Assembly (NCBI GenBank): GCA_036924085.1
Contig: JAVGWX010000007.1
Coordinates: 101,822,236 to 101,886,235, forward strand
Length of the DNA: 64,000 bases
Direction: 5' to 3'
DNA from: Ariolimax columbianus
Lineage: Eukaryota; Mollusca; Gastropoda; Stylommatophora; Arionidae
The first letter of the stretch is position 1. Each line of letters begins with the position of its first letter. The notes under the pieces are model-generated. The model worked only from the letters and a program-made list of their open reading frames with translations, was not told where the DNA came from and did no database searches. The position numbers were made by a program, and so were the translations under genes. Shown here piece after piece: positions 10,010-20,023 of this stretch.

Positions 10010-11526
10010 GTTCTATTGGACAGCAGTTTATTGATAAGGTTAGTTAAACAGTTTATTGATGAGGTAAGATGGACATCAGTTTATTGATGAGTAGAGTTGG
10101 CCAGCAGTTTATTGCTGAGGTTAGTTTGGACAGCAGTTTATTGATGAGGTAAGTTGGACAGCAGTTTTTTGATGAGATGCGTTCGCCATAAGTTTATGGA
10201 TGAGATGAATTAGCCTTAGTTTATTAATGAGTTAACCATCAGTTTAATAATGAGTTGAATTGGACTTAGTTTATTGATGTGGTGCGTTGGACATAAGTTT
10301 ATTGATGTGGTGAGTTGAACTACAGTTTATGGATGAAATGAGTTGGCCATCTATTAATGGGATGAGTTGACCAGCAGTTTATTGGTGAAGTGAGTTAACC
10401 AGTTAATTGATGAAGTGAGTTGGTCATTTTAATGAGCAGGTGAGTATGCCAGCAGCTTATTGATCAGGTGAGTTGTCCAGTTTATTGGTGAAGTGAGTTG
10501 GCCAGTTTATTGATGAGGTGAGTTGGCCAGTATATTGATTAGGTGAGTTTGACAGTAGTTATCTATGAAGTGAGAGCCAGTTTATTAATCATGGGAGTTG
10601 TACATCAGTTTATTGAAGAAGTAAGTTAGCCAGCAGTTTATTGAAGAGGAGAGTTGGTCAGCAATTTATTGATGAGGTGAATTGGGCATAAATTTATTGA
10701 TGAGTTGAGTTGACCAGTAGTTTATTGATGAGATGAGTTGAACATCAATTTACTGATGAGATGAGTTGGCCATCAGTATATTGATTAAGTGAATTAGCCA
10801 GTAGTTTAATGATGAGGTAAGTTGGACATCAGTTTATTGATGAATTGTGTTGGCCATCAGTTAACTGATGAGATGAGATCGCCTTCAGTATATTGATGAG
10901 TTGTTGGTCAACAGTTTATTGATGGGGTGAGTTGAACAAAAAGGTTATTGATCAGGAGCATTGGCCAGCAGTTCTGTTGATGAAATGAGTTGGCCATTAG
11001 TTTACTAGTGAGATGAGTTGGCCATCAGTATATTGGTGAAATGAATTGACCAGCAGTTAGTTGATGAAGTGAATTGGACATCCGTTTATTGATGAGTTGA
11101 GTTGACATAAGTTTATTGATGAGAACTGGCCTGCAGTTTATTAATCAGGTGAGTTTATCATACGTTTATTTATGAAGTGAATTGACCAGCAGTTTGTTGA
11201 TGAAATGTTAGTAAGCAATTTATTGATGATTTGAGATGTCCAGTTTATTGATGTGTTGAGATGGCAAGCAAATTATTGATGAGGTGAGTTGGCCAATAAT
11301 TTATTGATGAGGTGAGTTGGATAGTTTATTGATGAAGTGAGATTGCCAGTTTATTGATGATTGGAGTTAGCCGGGAGTTTATTAATGTGCGTTGGCCAGA
11401 TTACTGATGAGATCAGTTGGCTAGAAATTTATTGATGATGTGAGTTGGCCAGTTTATTGATGAGGTCAGTTGGCTAGAAGTTTATTGATGATGTGAGTTG
11501 GCCAGTTTATTAATGTAGTGAGTTGG
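10010..11526. repeat. old, highly diverged 25-27-bp array (left part)
   Basis: Unit is roughly GTTTATTGATGAGGTGAGTT followed by GGCCA. Nearly every copy carries substitutions or indels, in contrast to the clean arrays on both sides, so this array is old. It is split by the SINE at 11527-11786. Confidence 0.93.
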
Positions 11527-11786
11527 TAATTTTTTAATTTTTTTTGCGTTCGCTTTATTTCTATAATCCCGAAGGCGGTGTGAGTTGCATTGTGGTTTTT
11601 ATGTTGCTCATTTTGGCACATTGCATCAAACTTCAGCATGTATTTTATGTAAGGGTCTGCTTCCTCCTGCATTTTCTAAGGGTTTGCTTCCCCGGGGTAA
11701 CGGCCGGTGCTGTGGTGGGGATCGAACCCAGCACTTTTGGATTGTGAGCCGTGCCACTTATCTACTAGGCCACGCCGTGCCCGGTT
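11527..11786 (-). mobile_element. tRNA-derived SINE inserted in the old array
   Basis: On the minus strand it begins CGGGCACGGCGTGGCCTAGT (A-box region GTGGCCTAGTAGATAAGTGG), followed about 45 bp later by the B-box GGTTCGATCCC. A roughly 170-bp unrelated body follows and ends in an A-rich tail (11527-11548: TTTTTTAATTTTTTTTG on plus). Array monomers flank it on both sides, and GTTGGT is present at both junctions, so a short target-site duplication is possible but cannot be separated from the array sequence. Short frames inside it are not genes. Confidence 0.88.
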
Positions 11787-12035
11787 GGTCAGTTTATTGA
11801 TGAAGTGAGTTGGACAGTTTATCGATGAAAGTCAGTTGACCTGCAGTTTATTCATGAGGTGAGTTGGCCTGTTAATTGATGAGGTGAGTTGGACAGCATT
11901 TTTTTTTAAGAGGTGAGTTGGCCAGTTCTTTGATGATGTGATTAGGCCAGTATATTGATGAAGTCAGTTAGCTAGAAGTTTTTTGGTGAGGTATGTTGGC
12001 TAGTTTATTGATCAGGTGAGTTCAACACAAACAGC
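11787..12035. repeat. old 25-27-bp array (right part)
   Basis: Continuation of the array interrupted by the SINE, with the same GTTTATTGATGAAGTGAGTT motif. It fades out near 12035. Confidence 0.9.
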
Positions 12036-12194
12036 ACATACAATGCTGTATAAACCGTTCTCGTTGTGTGTAGCTTGTCTACCGACTCTTTAGTAGAAGA
12101 CTGTACAACACTTGATAATGCACACTCATTCAAAGCTGCCGAGTGCAGGTAAGTGTTTTAGGTTCGACAGGATGCTTCAGGAACAATGAGAGGG

Positions 12195-12812
12195 ACTAAA
12201 TCGTCCATATGTGAACCAGAAACACAAGAGGGAATCCTCTACCATATGTGAACCAGAAACACAAGAGGGAATCCTCTACCATATGTGAACCACAAGATGG
12301 AATACTCTACCATATGTGAACCAGAAACACAAGAGGGAATCCTCTACCATATGTGAACCACAAGATGGAATACTCTACCATATGTGAACCAGAAACACAA
12401 GAGGGAATCCTCTACCATATGTGAACCACAAGATGGAATACTCTACTATATGTGAACCAGAAACACAAGAGGGAATCCTCTACCATATGTGAACCAGAAA
12501 CACAAGAGGGAATCCTCTACCATATGTGAACCAGAAACACAAGAGGGAATCCTCTACCATATGTGAACCACAAGATGGAATACTCTACCATATGTGAACC
12601 AGAAACACAAGAGGGAATCCTCTATCATATGTGAAACACAAGATGGAATCCTCTACCATATGTGAACCAGAAACACAAGAGGGAATCCTCTACCATATGT
12701 GAACCACAAGATGGAATACTCTACCATATGTGAACCAGAAACACAAGAGGGAATCCTCTACCATTTGTGAACCACAAGATGGAATACTCTACCATATGTG
12801 AACCATAAATCA
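12195..12812. repeat. two-unit array, 37-bp and 31-bp monomers alternating
   Basis: The long monomer is CCATATGTGAACCAGAAACA + CAAGAGGGAATCCTCTA. The short one is CCATATGTGAACCACAAGAT + GGAATACTCTA and lacks the AGAAACA segment. They occur mostly as long-short pairs with a few long-long runs, a higher-order structure. Confidence 0.95.
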
Positions 12813-13980
12813 CGAGTGTCATATATGAAACAGACACATTTTGCTGTGATGCTCCGAATGCAATGTTTGTGTTCGGAGAAGCGGGAAAACCTAAATGAGA
12901 AGTCATTTGGGAAAGTTGAGCACTGTCCATTTCTATTCAATTTATTATTTCCCTATCGTTTGTCTGTCCGCCATGTGAGCTGGGAGATTTGAGTAGCTGA
13001 TCGAATCACGTGATCTATTTGAAGATTGGCTGATTGAATACCCATATGTTTTTATGACGTCATCACAAGTGGTTGTGTGTTGTCAAAACAAAATGACCCT
13101 CTACATTACGTACAAGACGCTCTCATGGATACTATGATACGAGGTGCTGCGAATGATAATTGATGTACGTCGTTAATTAAAAAGAAAATGTTCTGGCATT
13201 CCTCACGTGCCTACCTTCCTACTTGCACTCGTTGACAGGTTGACAGAATGATGTCACTGCTAAAATGAAACACTTCGGAATCTGAAACACGCAAGGACGA
13301 GTTGAGCTTAAGAGATGAGACTGACATATTAGTGTGTGTGTGTTGAAAAGGGAATGACACGAACATAATTGTGGGCCAGTTGAGGAAGAAAAAGACGGAC
13401 GGTTTGAGAGGGATGGAGACTGTTACGGGAAGAAGGGGGAGTTGAATGGCAGGAAAAGCCAGCAATGGGAATGTGAGGCAGGGGTTGAGTGTGGGAAGTT
13501 AAAATAAATTGACACCATTCATAATTAGCCCGGGTTAGGGGCTAGTACACACTTGTTTTATGTTATGAAATGTTCTCGGAGATACCGAAAGAAGGCTGGC
13601 TCGTTGCAGTAGCAGTGCGCATCTCTGATGTGGCTAATACGATTGTCACCTCTTGCTGGTCAGAATTCCGCACAGATCAAATATCATGGAATTCCCTCTG
13701 TCTTGAGAACGCGTGACAGCTCCTTCATTGAAAGTAGAAGAGGTCTGTGAAATCACGCCACTTCATGAAGACCTGGCCACGATCTTTGTTCCATCCTGCC
13801 AGTGGAGGACGATTGCGAGCCAGTCAGAGAAATACTCCAGAATTAGGTGAAGAAACTAGGAGGAATATTCTATGTTTTATGTGACTGCCTTCCCGCCATT
13901 AACAGAGACCCTACGCATATAACAGAGGCCCATTGTTCTGTTGTCAGCCTGGAGTGAGCGCTAGTTTTTAAATACTTACA
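12813..13980. other. unique sequence, no gene seen
   Basis: About 1.2 kb of non-repetitive DNA. Short frames (for example 13211-13465 minus) show no recognisable domain, splice-flanked exon or codon bias. Confidence 0.6.
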
Positions 13981-14230
13981 AAAGGGTTCATTAACTGGCA
14001 ACTAAATGCATTAGAATGTCGTTGTGTAGAAGACAGTACAACAGTTGAGGAATATTACACGAGAAATCAGACTGTCCAGAAGCCGGATCAACTGTACACG
14101 GATATCACATGTACACCTCGTTGTGTAGAAGACAGTACAACTGATGACGAGTTGTTAAAGAGAAATCTGGTTGCGTAGAAGTCAGTACAACTGTTGAATA
14201 GTTGTAACAGAGAAATGTTGTTAGGGAAAA
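13981..14230. repeat. three spaced copies of a GTAGAAGACAGTACAACTG motif
   Basis: TTGTGTAGAAGACAGTACAA occurs near 14021 and 14119, and a variant (TTGCGTAGAAGTCAGTACAA) near 14171, separated by about 50-100 bp of less similar sequence. A related short form (AGTAGAAGACTGTACAACAC) is at 12091. An old dispersed or decayed tandem motif. Confidence 0.6.
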
Positions 14231-14419
14231 GTTGGCATAAACGGATTGACAGAAAAGAGTAGGAACAAACGAATAACTCAAGGCTGAACCTATCAAATGC
14301 AAATACAACTTTTAAAGTGCACACAAAGCTACGGGTAACGGTAATCTGTAACGAGATGCTCAAATAAAACAATTGCGCCATGCTTGACCTCTGGGAGGTA
14401 TTTGAGAGTCAAGTTCCAA

Positions 14420-15055
14420 TTACTAGGATGACCGACCGGGTGTTAGGAGGCGCAAACGGAGAGCTAGGAAGGTTAACCCTGTAACCTGCCATGCTTGTCG
14501 TAAGAGGATACTAAGGTGTGTTTGCAGTTGAAACATCTACCGCATCATGTGGTGGAGGAAGACTAACGTTTAGTCATGCAAGATATACTGGTCAGACATG
14601 TTAGTCAGGGTCAGGCAAAATATACTGGTCAGACATGTTAGTCAGGGTCAGGACAAATATACTGGTCAGACATGTTAGTCAGGGTCAGGCAAAATATACT
14701 GGTCAGACATCTTAGTCAGGATCAGGCTAAATATACTGGTCAGACATGTTAGTCAGGGTCAGGCTAAATATACTGATCAGACATGTTAGTCAGGGTCAGG
14801 CAAAACAAACTGGCCAAGACCCTTACCTCGGCTTCCTGGTAGCCCTCCCTGGAAACGGGCTGTTTTCATGGCAGCCTTACTAACGAGGTGAGGGATCACG
14901 TTGATGAAGTCAAGCATAGCACAACCGCCTGGTTGACCCAGGTCCACTTTCATCAGCACGCTCGGGATGTAAAGAAAGCTACTGTAACCAGTCACTTGAC
15001 GCCTTTTTCAGGGCGCTAAAATAGTAACCTACTCATTGTGGGCATTCGCAAACAA
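14420..15055 (+). mobile_element. SINE-like dispersed repeat R, copy 1, with an internal array
   Basis: The head contains CCCTGTAACCTGCCATGCTT + GTCGTAAGAGGATACTAAGG, a motif I associate with molluscan SINE-like repeats (from memory, unverified). The body includes GAGGAAGACTAACGT, a 38-bp array (14580-14805), TTCCTGGTAGCCCTCCCTGG, AAACGGGCTGTTTTC and CGCTCGGGATGTAAAGAAAG. It ends near CTACTCATTGTGGGCATTCG. The same order of blocks is present in reverse complement at 17826-18177, which lacks the expanded array. This shows a dispersed element, class uncertain. Confidence 0.78.
14580..14805. repeat. 38-bp tandem repeat inside repeat R copy 1
   Basis: About six units of ATACTGGTCAGACATGTTAG + TCAGGGTCAGGCAAAAT. 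Copy 2 of the same element carries a single equivalent (on its strand, AATATACTGATTAGACGAGT then TAATCAGGTTCAGGC), so the array was built from the element's own sequence after insertion. Confidence 0.88.
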
Positions 15056-15329
15056 GAACAACCACATCATGATGACACTAAACTACAACAACAGGAAAGA
15101 AAAGCGCCACACATTTGTAGAATATGCGCCACTGAGTCACTGCACCGAGTCACCACACAGAGTCGTGGCACTGCGTCACAACACTGAGTGACTCCACTGA
15201 GTCACTGCACTAAGACACAGACATATCCAGTAGACAAGAGCTATTGAAGTTTTGTTTAGCTTTTGTATTACAAATTCCAGAATTTCTTATGTTTATGGCC
15301 AAGGTCAACGGAAATAAAACCAACCACTA

Positions 15330-15690
15330 ACGATGGAAGAATTTGTGGTAAAATCAGCCACTAACCATGGAAGAATTTGTGGTAGAACCAGCCACTAACC
15401 ATGGAAGAATTTGTGGTAGAACCAGCCACTAACCATGGAAGAATTTGTGGTAGAACCAGCCACTAACCATGGAAGCATTTGTGGTAGAACCAGCCCCTAA
15501 CCATGGAAGAATTTGTGGTAGAACCAGCCACTAACCATGGAAGCATTTGTGGTAGAACCAGCCACTAACCATGGAATAATTTGTGGTAGAACCAGCCACT
15601 AACCATGGAACCATTTGTGATAGAACCAGCCACTAACCATGGAACCATTTGGGGTAGAACCAGCCACTAACCATGGAAGCATTTGTGGAT
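15330..15690. repeat. 34-bp minisatellite, about 10.5 copies
   Basis: Unit is CCACTAACCATGGAAGAATT + TGTGGTAGAACCAG, with GAAGAA/GAAGCA/GAACCA variation. Upstream (15120-15215) are loose GAGTCACTGCACT-like repeats. Confidence 0.96.
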
Positions 15691-17140
15691 TCTCTTGAAT
15701 GCCTCAACCTTATTGCCCGACTACAATTAGTAACCCACTTTAGGCAGACGTAGAATGTAGTTTCCTGGACGACCATCTTTGTCACCAAGCTGGGCTGGAT
15801 CGCTGGACACTTTATCGGAATGTGCCACGTGAACCTGGACACGCCGGCATTAAAAGCTGGCAATAAGTAGAACAGTAAAACAGACAACTTAATCAAGTCG
15901 TGTTCTAAGGTTTCCAGCGCCCGCCTCGTCACCGCAACACGAGAGAATAATGGAGGCATGTTAACCTCTGTGAACCCCGGCGACTAGGACAGTTAAAAAC
16001 CGTCTGACGCGGTTACGATCCACACCTCAGCACACAGAAGCCATTATTTACTCGTATTTGTCTCTATCGAAGCTCGTTTAGTCTGAAGGAGGCGGGGTCG
16101 CCGACAACCAATCAAAGACAGAATTAATGCCCGAGGGACGACCTATAACGTGATTGACAAACGGGTGTCTCTTGCCTGCAATAGATCTGCAGCAGACTCT
16201 GATCAGTATTGCACCATATGGGTCTTCTCCTTTAGATTTCAATATTTGTCGCAAATGGCGTTCTTGATGAGAATGCTCTGCCGTCCCGGGGAACAAGTTC
16301 TACCCAATCAGTAAACTCATAGGTCAGCTATTCAGACCATTCTCGGTTTGAGAACCCCACTAGTAGAACGAGTATCCCTTTATATCGTCCCCGACAAAAA
16401 CAGCACAGCAACCACTAATAACGTCAACTGTAGTACATGTAAGTAACGTTTCCTCTACAGAACGTCGCTTCTTACAACTGCCAACGATGACTGTCACTTC
16501 AGCACGACTGCAAAGTTCTACCTCAATGTACCTTCACAAGGATCGTTGCCGAGAGGAGAGCTGTTTACATGAGAATAAGCTGCACTATGAGAATGCGACT
16601 TTATCTCTGATGTGACTATCTCATACCTCTTTAATGAGGGCCGTGTCTTTGACCCTAAACCCTTGCTTGGGGTGGAGCAGAAGCGATGGCCACGACATGA
16701 GTGGGTAGCAGAAATGGAAGTCACTAAGCTTTTGGATCTTGAGTGAATCTACTTCCCTGGCCAATGACATCGACAATGGATAGAGGTGACATTTTGATGT
16801 TAATCAACTGCTTCTTGGACGAAGACGTTGCAATCGATGGCTCAGCACTGCACAGATTGCACACCTTTGATATCATAAGCTGAGAGGGACAAGCACCTGA
16901 GAGGACGAAGCAGGAGTGTCTACAACCAGCGGCCCACATCAACATCAATATCTACATTACTCGTCAATTACTTAGAGGTACTGTGCACCTATGAGTCTGC
17001 CCAGAGCGCAATAACGTCAACTCTTAACAGAATATTCAACAGTGAAATGTCAAAGGGTACTGTCACGCACTAAAGCCACAAGGCACTATCAGAAAGTACT
17101 GAAACAAGACACTGGTACCAAGTACCCAAGCAAAGTAGGG
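15691..17140. other. unique sequence, no confident gene
   Basis: About 1.4 kb without tandem structure. Several short minus-strand frames (15633-15959, 16078-16296, 16518-16724, 16724-16948) are open. One reads ERHLRQILKSKGEDPYGAIL, faintly like the pre-GIY-YIG linker of Penelope-like elements, but no further motif supports it. I see no splice-consistent exon. Confidence 0.5.
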
Positions 17141-17194
17141 TAACAAATTGTTGTGACAAAGAACTACTACAAAGTAGGTGAACAAAGTACTGCT

Positions 17195-17520
17195 ATAGAG
17201 TGTTGTGATCAGACAAGAGAACAAAGTACTGCTATAAAGTGTTGGGATCAGACAACAGAACAGCTATAGAAGGTTGTGATAAGACAACAGAACAGCTATA
17301 GAGTGTTGGGATCAGACAACAGAACAGCTATAGAGTGTTTGGATCAGACAACAGAACAGCTATAGAGTGTTGTCATCATACAACAGAACAGCTATAGAGT
17401 GTTGGGATCAGAAAACAGAACAGCTATAGAGTGTTTGGATCAGACAACAGAACAGCTATAGAGTGTTGTCATCATACAACAGAACAGCTATAGAGTGTTG
17501 TGATCATACAACAGAACATC
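17195..17520. repeat. 32-bp minisatellite, about 10 copies
   Basis: Unit is ACAACAGAACAGCTATAGAG + TGTTGGGATCAG. Early units are longer (AACAAAGTACTGCTATAGAG), marking the diverged edge. Confidence 0.93.
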
Positions 17521-17599
17521 GTAGAATGAGAAAGTTGTTTAACACGTACTGACACCAATATCTTGGTACGACTTATTTCAGACTCCAACTCTAAAGGAG

Positions 17600-17825
17600 A
17601 ACCTGTCTTTGACTCTAAACCTCGAAGTAGCACGTCTCTATGACTGAACCTCTAGATAGACCGTCTTTGTGCCTCTAATCCTTAGTGAGAACGTCTTTGT
17701 GCCTCTAATCTTTAGTGAGAACGTCTTTGTGCCTCTAATCCTCAGTGAGAACGTCTTTGTGCCTCTAATGCTCAGTGAGAACATCTCTATAACTCGTACG
17801 TCTAAGTAGGACGTCTCTGTGACTC
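17600..17825. repeat. 30-bp GAACGTCTTTGTG array, left part
   Basis: Units GTGAGAACGTCTTTGTGCCT + CTAATCCTCA, with diverged edge units. The related 23-bp array on the other side of repeat R copy 2 (18178-18330) suggests one ancestral array split by that insertion. Confidence 0.88.
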
Positions 17826-18177
17826 TAGATTGTTGTTTCGAATGCTCACAATGAGTAGGTCTACTCTGTTGAACGCCCTTAAAAGGACGTTTAGTGGCGG
17901 ATTGCAGTAACTTTCCTAACATCCCGAGCGTGCAGATGCAAGTGGACTGGGGTCCCCCATGCGGTTATGCTATGCTTAGCTTCATCTGTGTTACACTCAC
18001 TACTACGGGATTACGTCGATCCATCACCTTGTTAGCCAGAATACCACGAGAATAGCCCGTTTCCAAGGAGGGCTACGAGGAAGTCGAAGTGTGGGTCTTA
18101 GCCAGTAAATATTGCCTGAACCTGATTAACTCGTCTAATCAGTATATTTTGCAATACCAGACGTTAGTCTTCCTCCC
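17826..18177 (-). mobile_element. SINE-like dispersed repeat R, copy 2, inside a tandem array
   Basis: Reverse complement of the blocks in 14420-15055. CGCTCGGGATGTTAGGAAAG, TTCCTCGTAGCCCTCCTTGG and GGAGGAAGACTAACGTCTGG are all present on the minus strand, in the same order and spacing apart from the 38-bp array. GACTCTA-type array sequence lies at both ends (GTGACTCTAG at 17819, ATGACTCTAT at 18179), consistent with insertion into an existing array. A target-site duplication cannot be told from the array motif. Confidence 0.78.
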
Positions 18178-18335
18178 CATGACTCTATGCAGAACGTCTT
18201 TGTGACTCTAGGCAGAACGTCTTTGTGACTCTAGGCAGAACGTCTTTGTGACTCTAGGTAGAACGTCTTTTGTGACTCTAGGCAGAACACGCCTTTGACT
18301 TTAACGTCTAGGTAGAACGTCTCTGTGACGTAGGT
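18178..18335. repeat. 23-bp GAACGTCTTTGTG array, right part
   Basis: Units GACTCTAGGCAGAACGTCTT + TGT, about 6 copies. Shares the GAACGTCTTTGTG core with 17600-17825. Confidence 0.9.
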
Positions 18336-18515
18336 AAAACGTCGTGGCTCTATCCCCAAGAAAAATATCACGACTCTATCTCCAAGCAGACAGCGGTGAA
18401 TCTATCCCAAAGCAAAATGTCATGACTCTATTTCCAAGCAGACAGCGGTGAATCTATCCCTAAGCAAAATATCACGACTCTATCTCCAAGCAGACAGCGG
18501 TGAATCTATCACCGA
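18336..18515. repeat. 52-bp tandem repeat, about 3 copies
   Basis: Unit contains CACGACTCTATCTCCAAGCA + GACAGCGGTGAATCTATCCC. It shares the GACTCTA word with the preceding array. Confidence 0.88.
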
Positions 18516-19050
18516 GCACAACATCTGTATGTATAGAGCTGTTTCAAAATGGAAACAGTGATGAATGGACTGAAGTGAGCACAGAACGGAACCGAATGCC
18601 CGAGCATGTAGATCAAGTTTAACGACAGGGGTAAAGTTGTCTTTGTTGAGTCGCTGTCTCGTTCCAAGAACACCTGGATAGGTCTCTTAATGGGATCACA
18701 TTTAGGGTAACTACACTCGGCCTGGATCTGGTGGCTGACAGCTTCAATGACTTACGTCGACCTGGAGACCTGACGCACGTGGTACGCCTGATATACATTG
18801 TGCTGGTAGCGACTAACCTTTTCCACACTTGAACAAGTCTGCATCGGAACAACAAGAACAATGAGTCAAGTGTATGGTGCTCAGCTGTGGACACTGCACT
18901 ACCAGAGGGTCCTAAGGTACATTACCAGGCACTTAGGGTCGTTACGGGAGCAGTGAAAGCAACACCTATAGTGGGGACATAGAAAATGGTGGAGGATGCC
19001 CTGTCGAAATCGGATGTGTCGGACCGAGAGGTGCAAATATAGAAGTCAAG
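18516..19050. other. unique sequence, no confident gene
   Basis: One minus-strand frame (18619-18894, 91 codons) is rich in Arg, Ser and Thr and matches nothing I recognise. No other feature seen. Confidence 0.5.
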
Positions 19051-19978
19051 CTGTAACTTAACTTAACTTAACGTCTTTATACTGGTTTAGAAGACCCTGC
19101 AGAGTTTGTATACAACCAGTTACATTTACATCACCTTGCTCTAAAATCTATGCGCATCCAGTTTATTCTTAAATACATTAACTGTCCCCGCCTCCACTAC
19201 CTCCCCTGGCAATGCATTCCAAGCAGACACCACTCTCTGACTAAAAAAATATTTTCTAATATCTAATCTGGACCTCTCTTTAGTCAGCTTGTAGCTATGC
19301 CCTTTTGTTATTGTAGGTGGTTGTTTTAAAAAAAAAACTTGTTATAGTCTAATTTATCCATTCCTCTGATCATCTTATAAACCTGTATTAAGTCACGTCG
19401 AATTCTTCTCGAGACACTGTAGGCCGGTTTTTCTGAGTCGTTCCTCATAACTGTAATTCTTTGTCGCTCTTTTTTGTATTCTTTCCAGCATGTTTATATC
19501 CCCTCTATGATAAGGACTCCACACCTGTACACAGTACTCCAATCTAGGTCTAACTAAAGCTTTATACAGTTTGACGATCACTTCCTTGCTCCTATGTTTA
19601 ATATTTCTTTTTATCATACCTAACATTGCATTTGCCTTTTTCACTGCTACCTTAACTTGCTAACTCACCTTTCTTGTATGATCTATTATAACCCCTAGGC
19701 CCCTTTCCTTATCTATCATTCTAATATTGTTCTCGTCCATTCTGTAATTATGTTCCATATTGGATCTACCCATGTGAATGACTGTACATTTATCTACATT
19801 AAATTCCATTTGCCAGCTTACAGACCATTCTCTAATTTGATCTAAATCCGACCTCAATATATCCACTTCTGCTTTAGATGACACACTACTGCATAGATTT
19901 GTGTCATCAGCAAATTTGCAATCATGGATCCGATATCAATGTCCAAATCATTTATATATATCAAGAACAAACTAGCAA
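19051..19978 (-). mobile_element. CR1-like LINE copy 3, 5'-truncated
   Basis: Minus-strand copy of the family at 3412-5250. Its 3' end is the AACTTAACTTAACTTAACG block at 19052, and it is truncated at GTTCTTGATATATATAAATG, just before the FADD motif. Segments read VRPRLEYCVQVWSPYHRGDI, KEVIVKLYKALVRPRLEY and WSVSWQMEFNVDKCTVIHMG. A base loss after FADD and a stop at VS* (19660) break the frame. At the position of the private TGA in the 3412 copy it has ACAAAAGGGCATAG (sense), so it preserves the ancestral reading there. Confidence 0.93.
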
Positions 19979-19984
19979 CCCAAC

Positions 19985-20023
19985 GCACACCGTTCTCCGG
20001 ACTACATCCTGCTACTTGCAAAG
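19985..20023 (+). other. LINE/SINE-type 3' tail that seeds the 31-bp array
   Basis: CCTGCTACTTGCAAAGCCCT leads straight into GTTCAGGGCTTGGTAGCGGG. The same arrangement appears at 43007 (CTGCTACTTGAGCCCTTTTC, then AGGATATGAAAGCCGG and ATTGAGAACGAGCC) and at 6249 (CCTACTTACCCTTTCAGGGT, then TTGGTAGTG). It marks a conserved 3' end of a dispersed element. Confidence 0.7.

Noticed and set aside
12195..12812. CRISPR-like alternation of a conserved part and a variable part
   Set aside because: The 'spacers' are not unique, both unit types are repeated, and the context is animal DNA with LINEs and SINEs.
16078..16296. ERHLRQILKSKGEDPYGAIL as a Penelope-like element linker
   Set aside because: Only one weak motif. 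No RT or GIY-YIG block nearby in any frame.
18619..18894. Minus-strand 91-codon frame, with a neighbouring frame reading AECSYPKCDPIKRPIQVFLE, as a possible cystine-rich secreted domain
   Set aside because: Two frames would have to be joined across stops, cysteine spacing fits no family I can name, and no splice arrangement is convincing.
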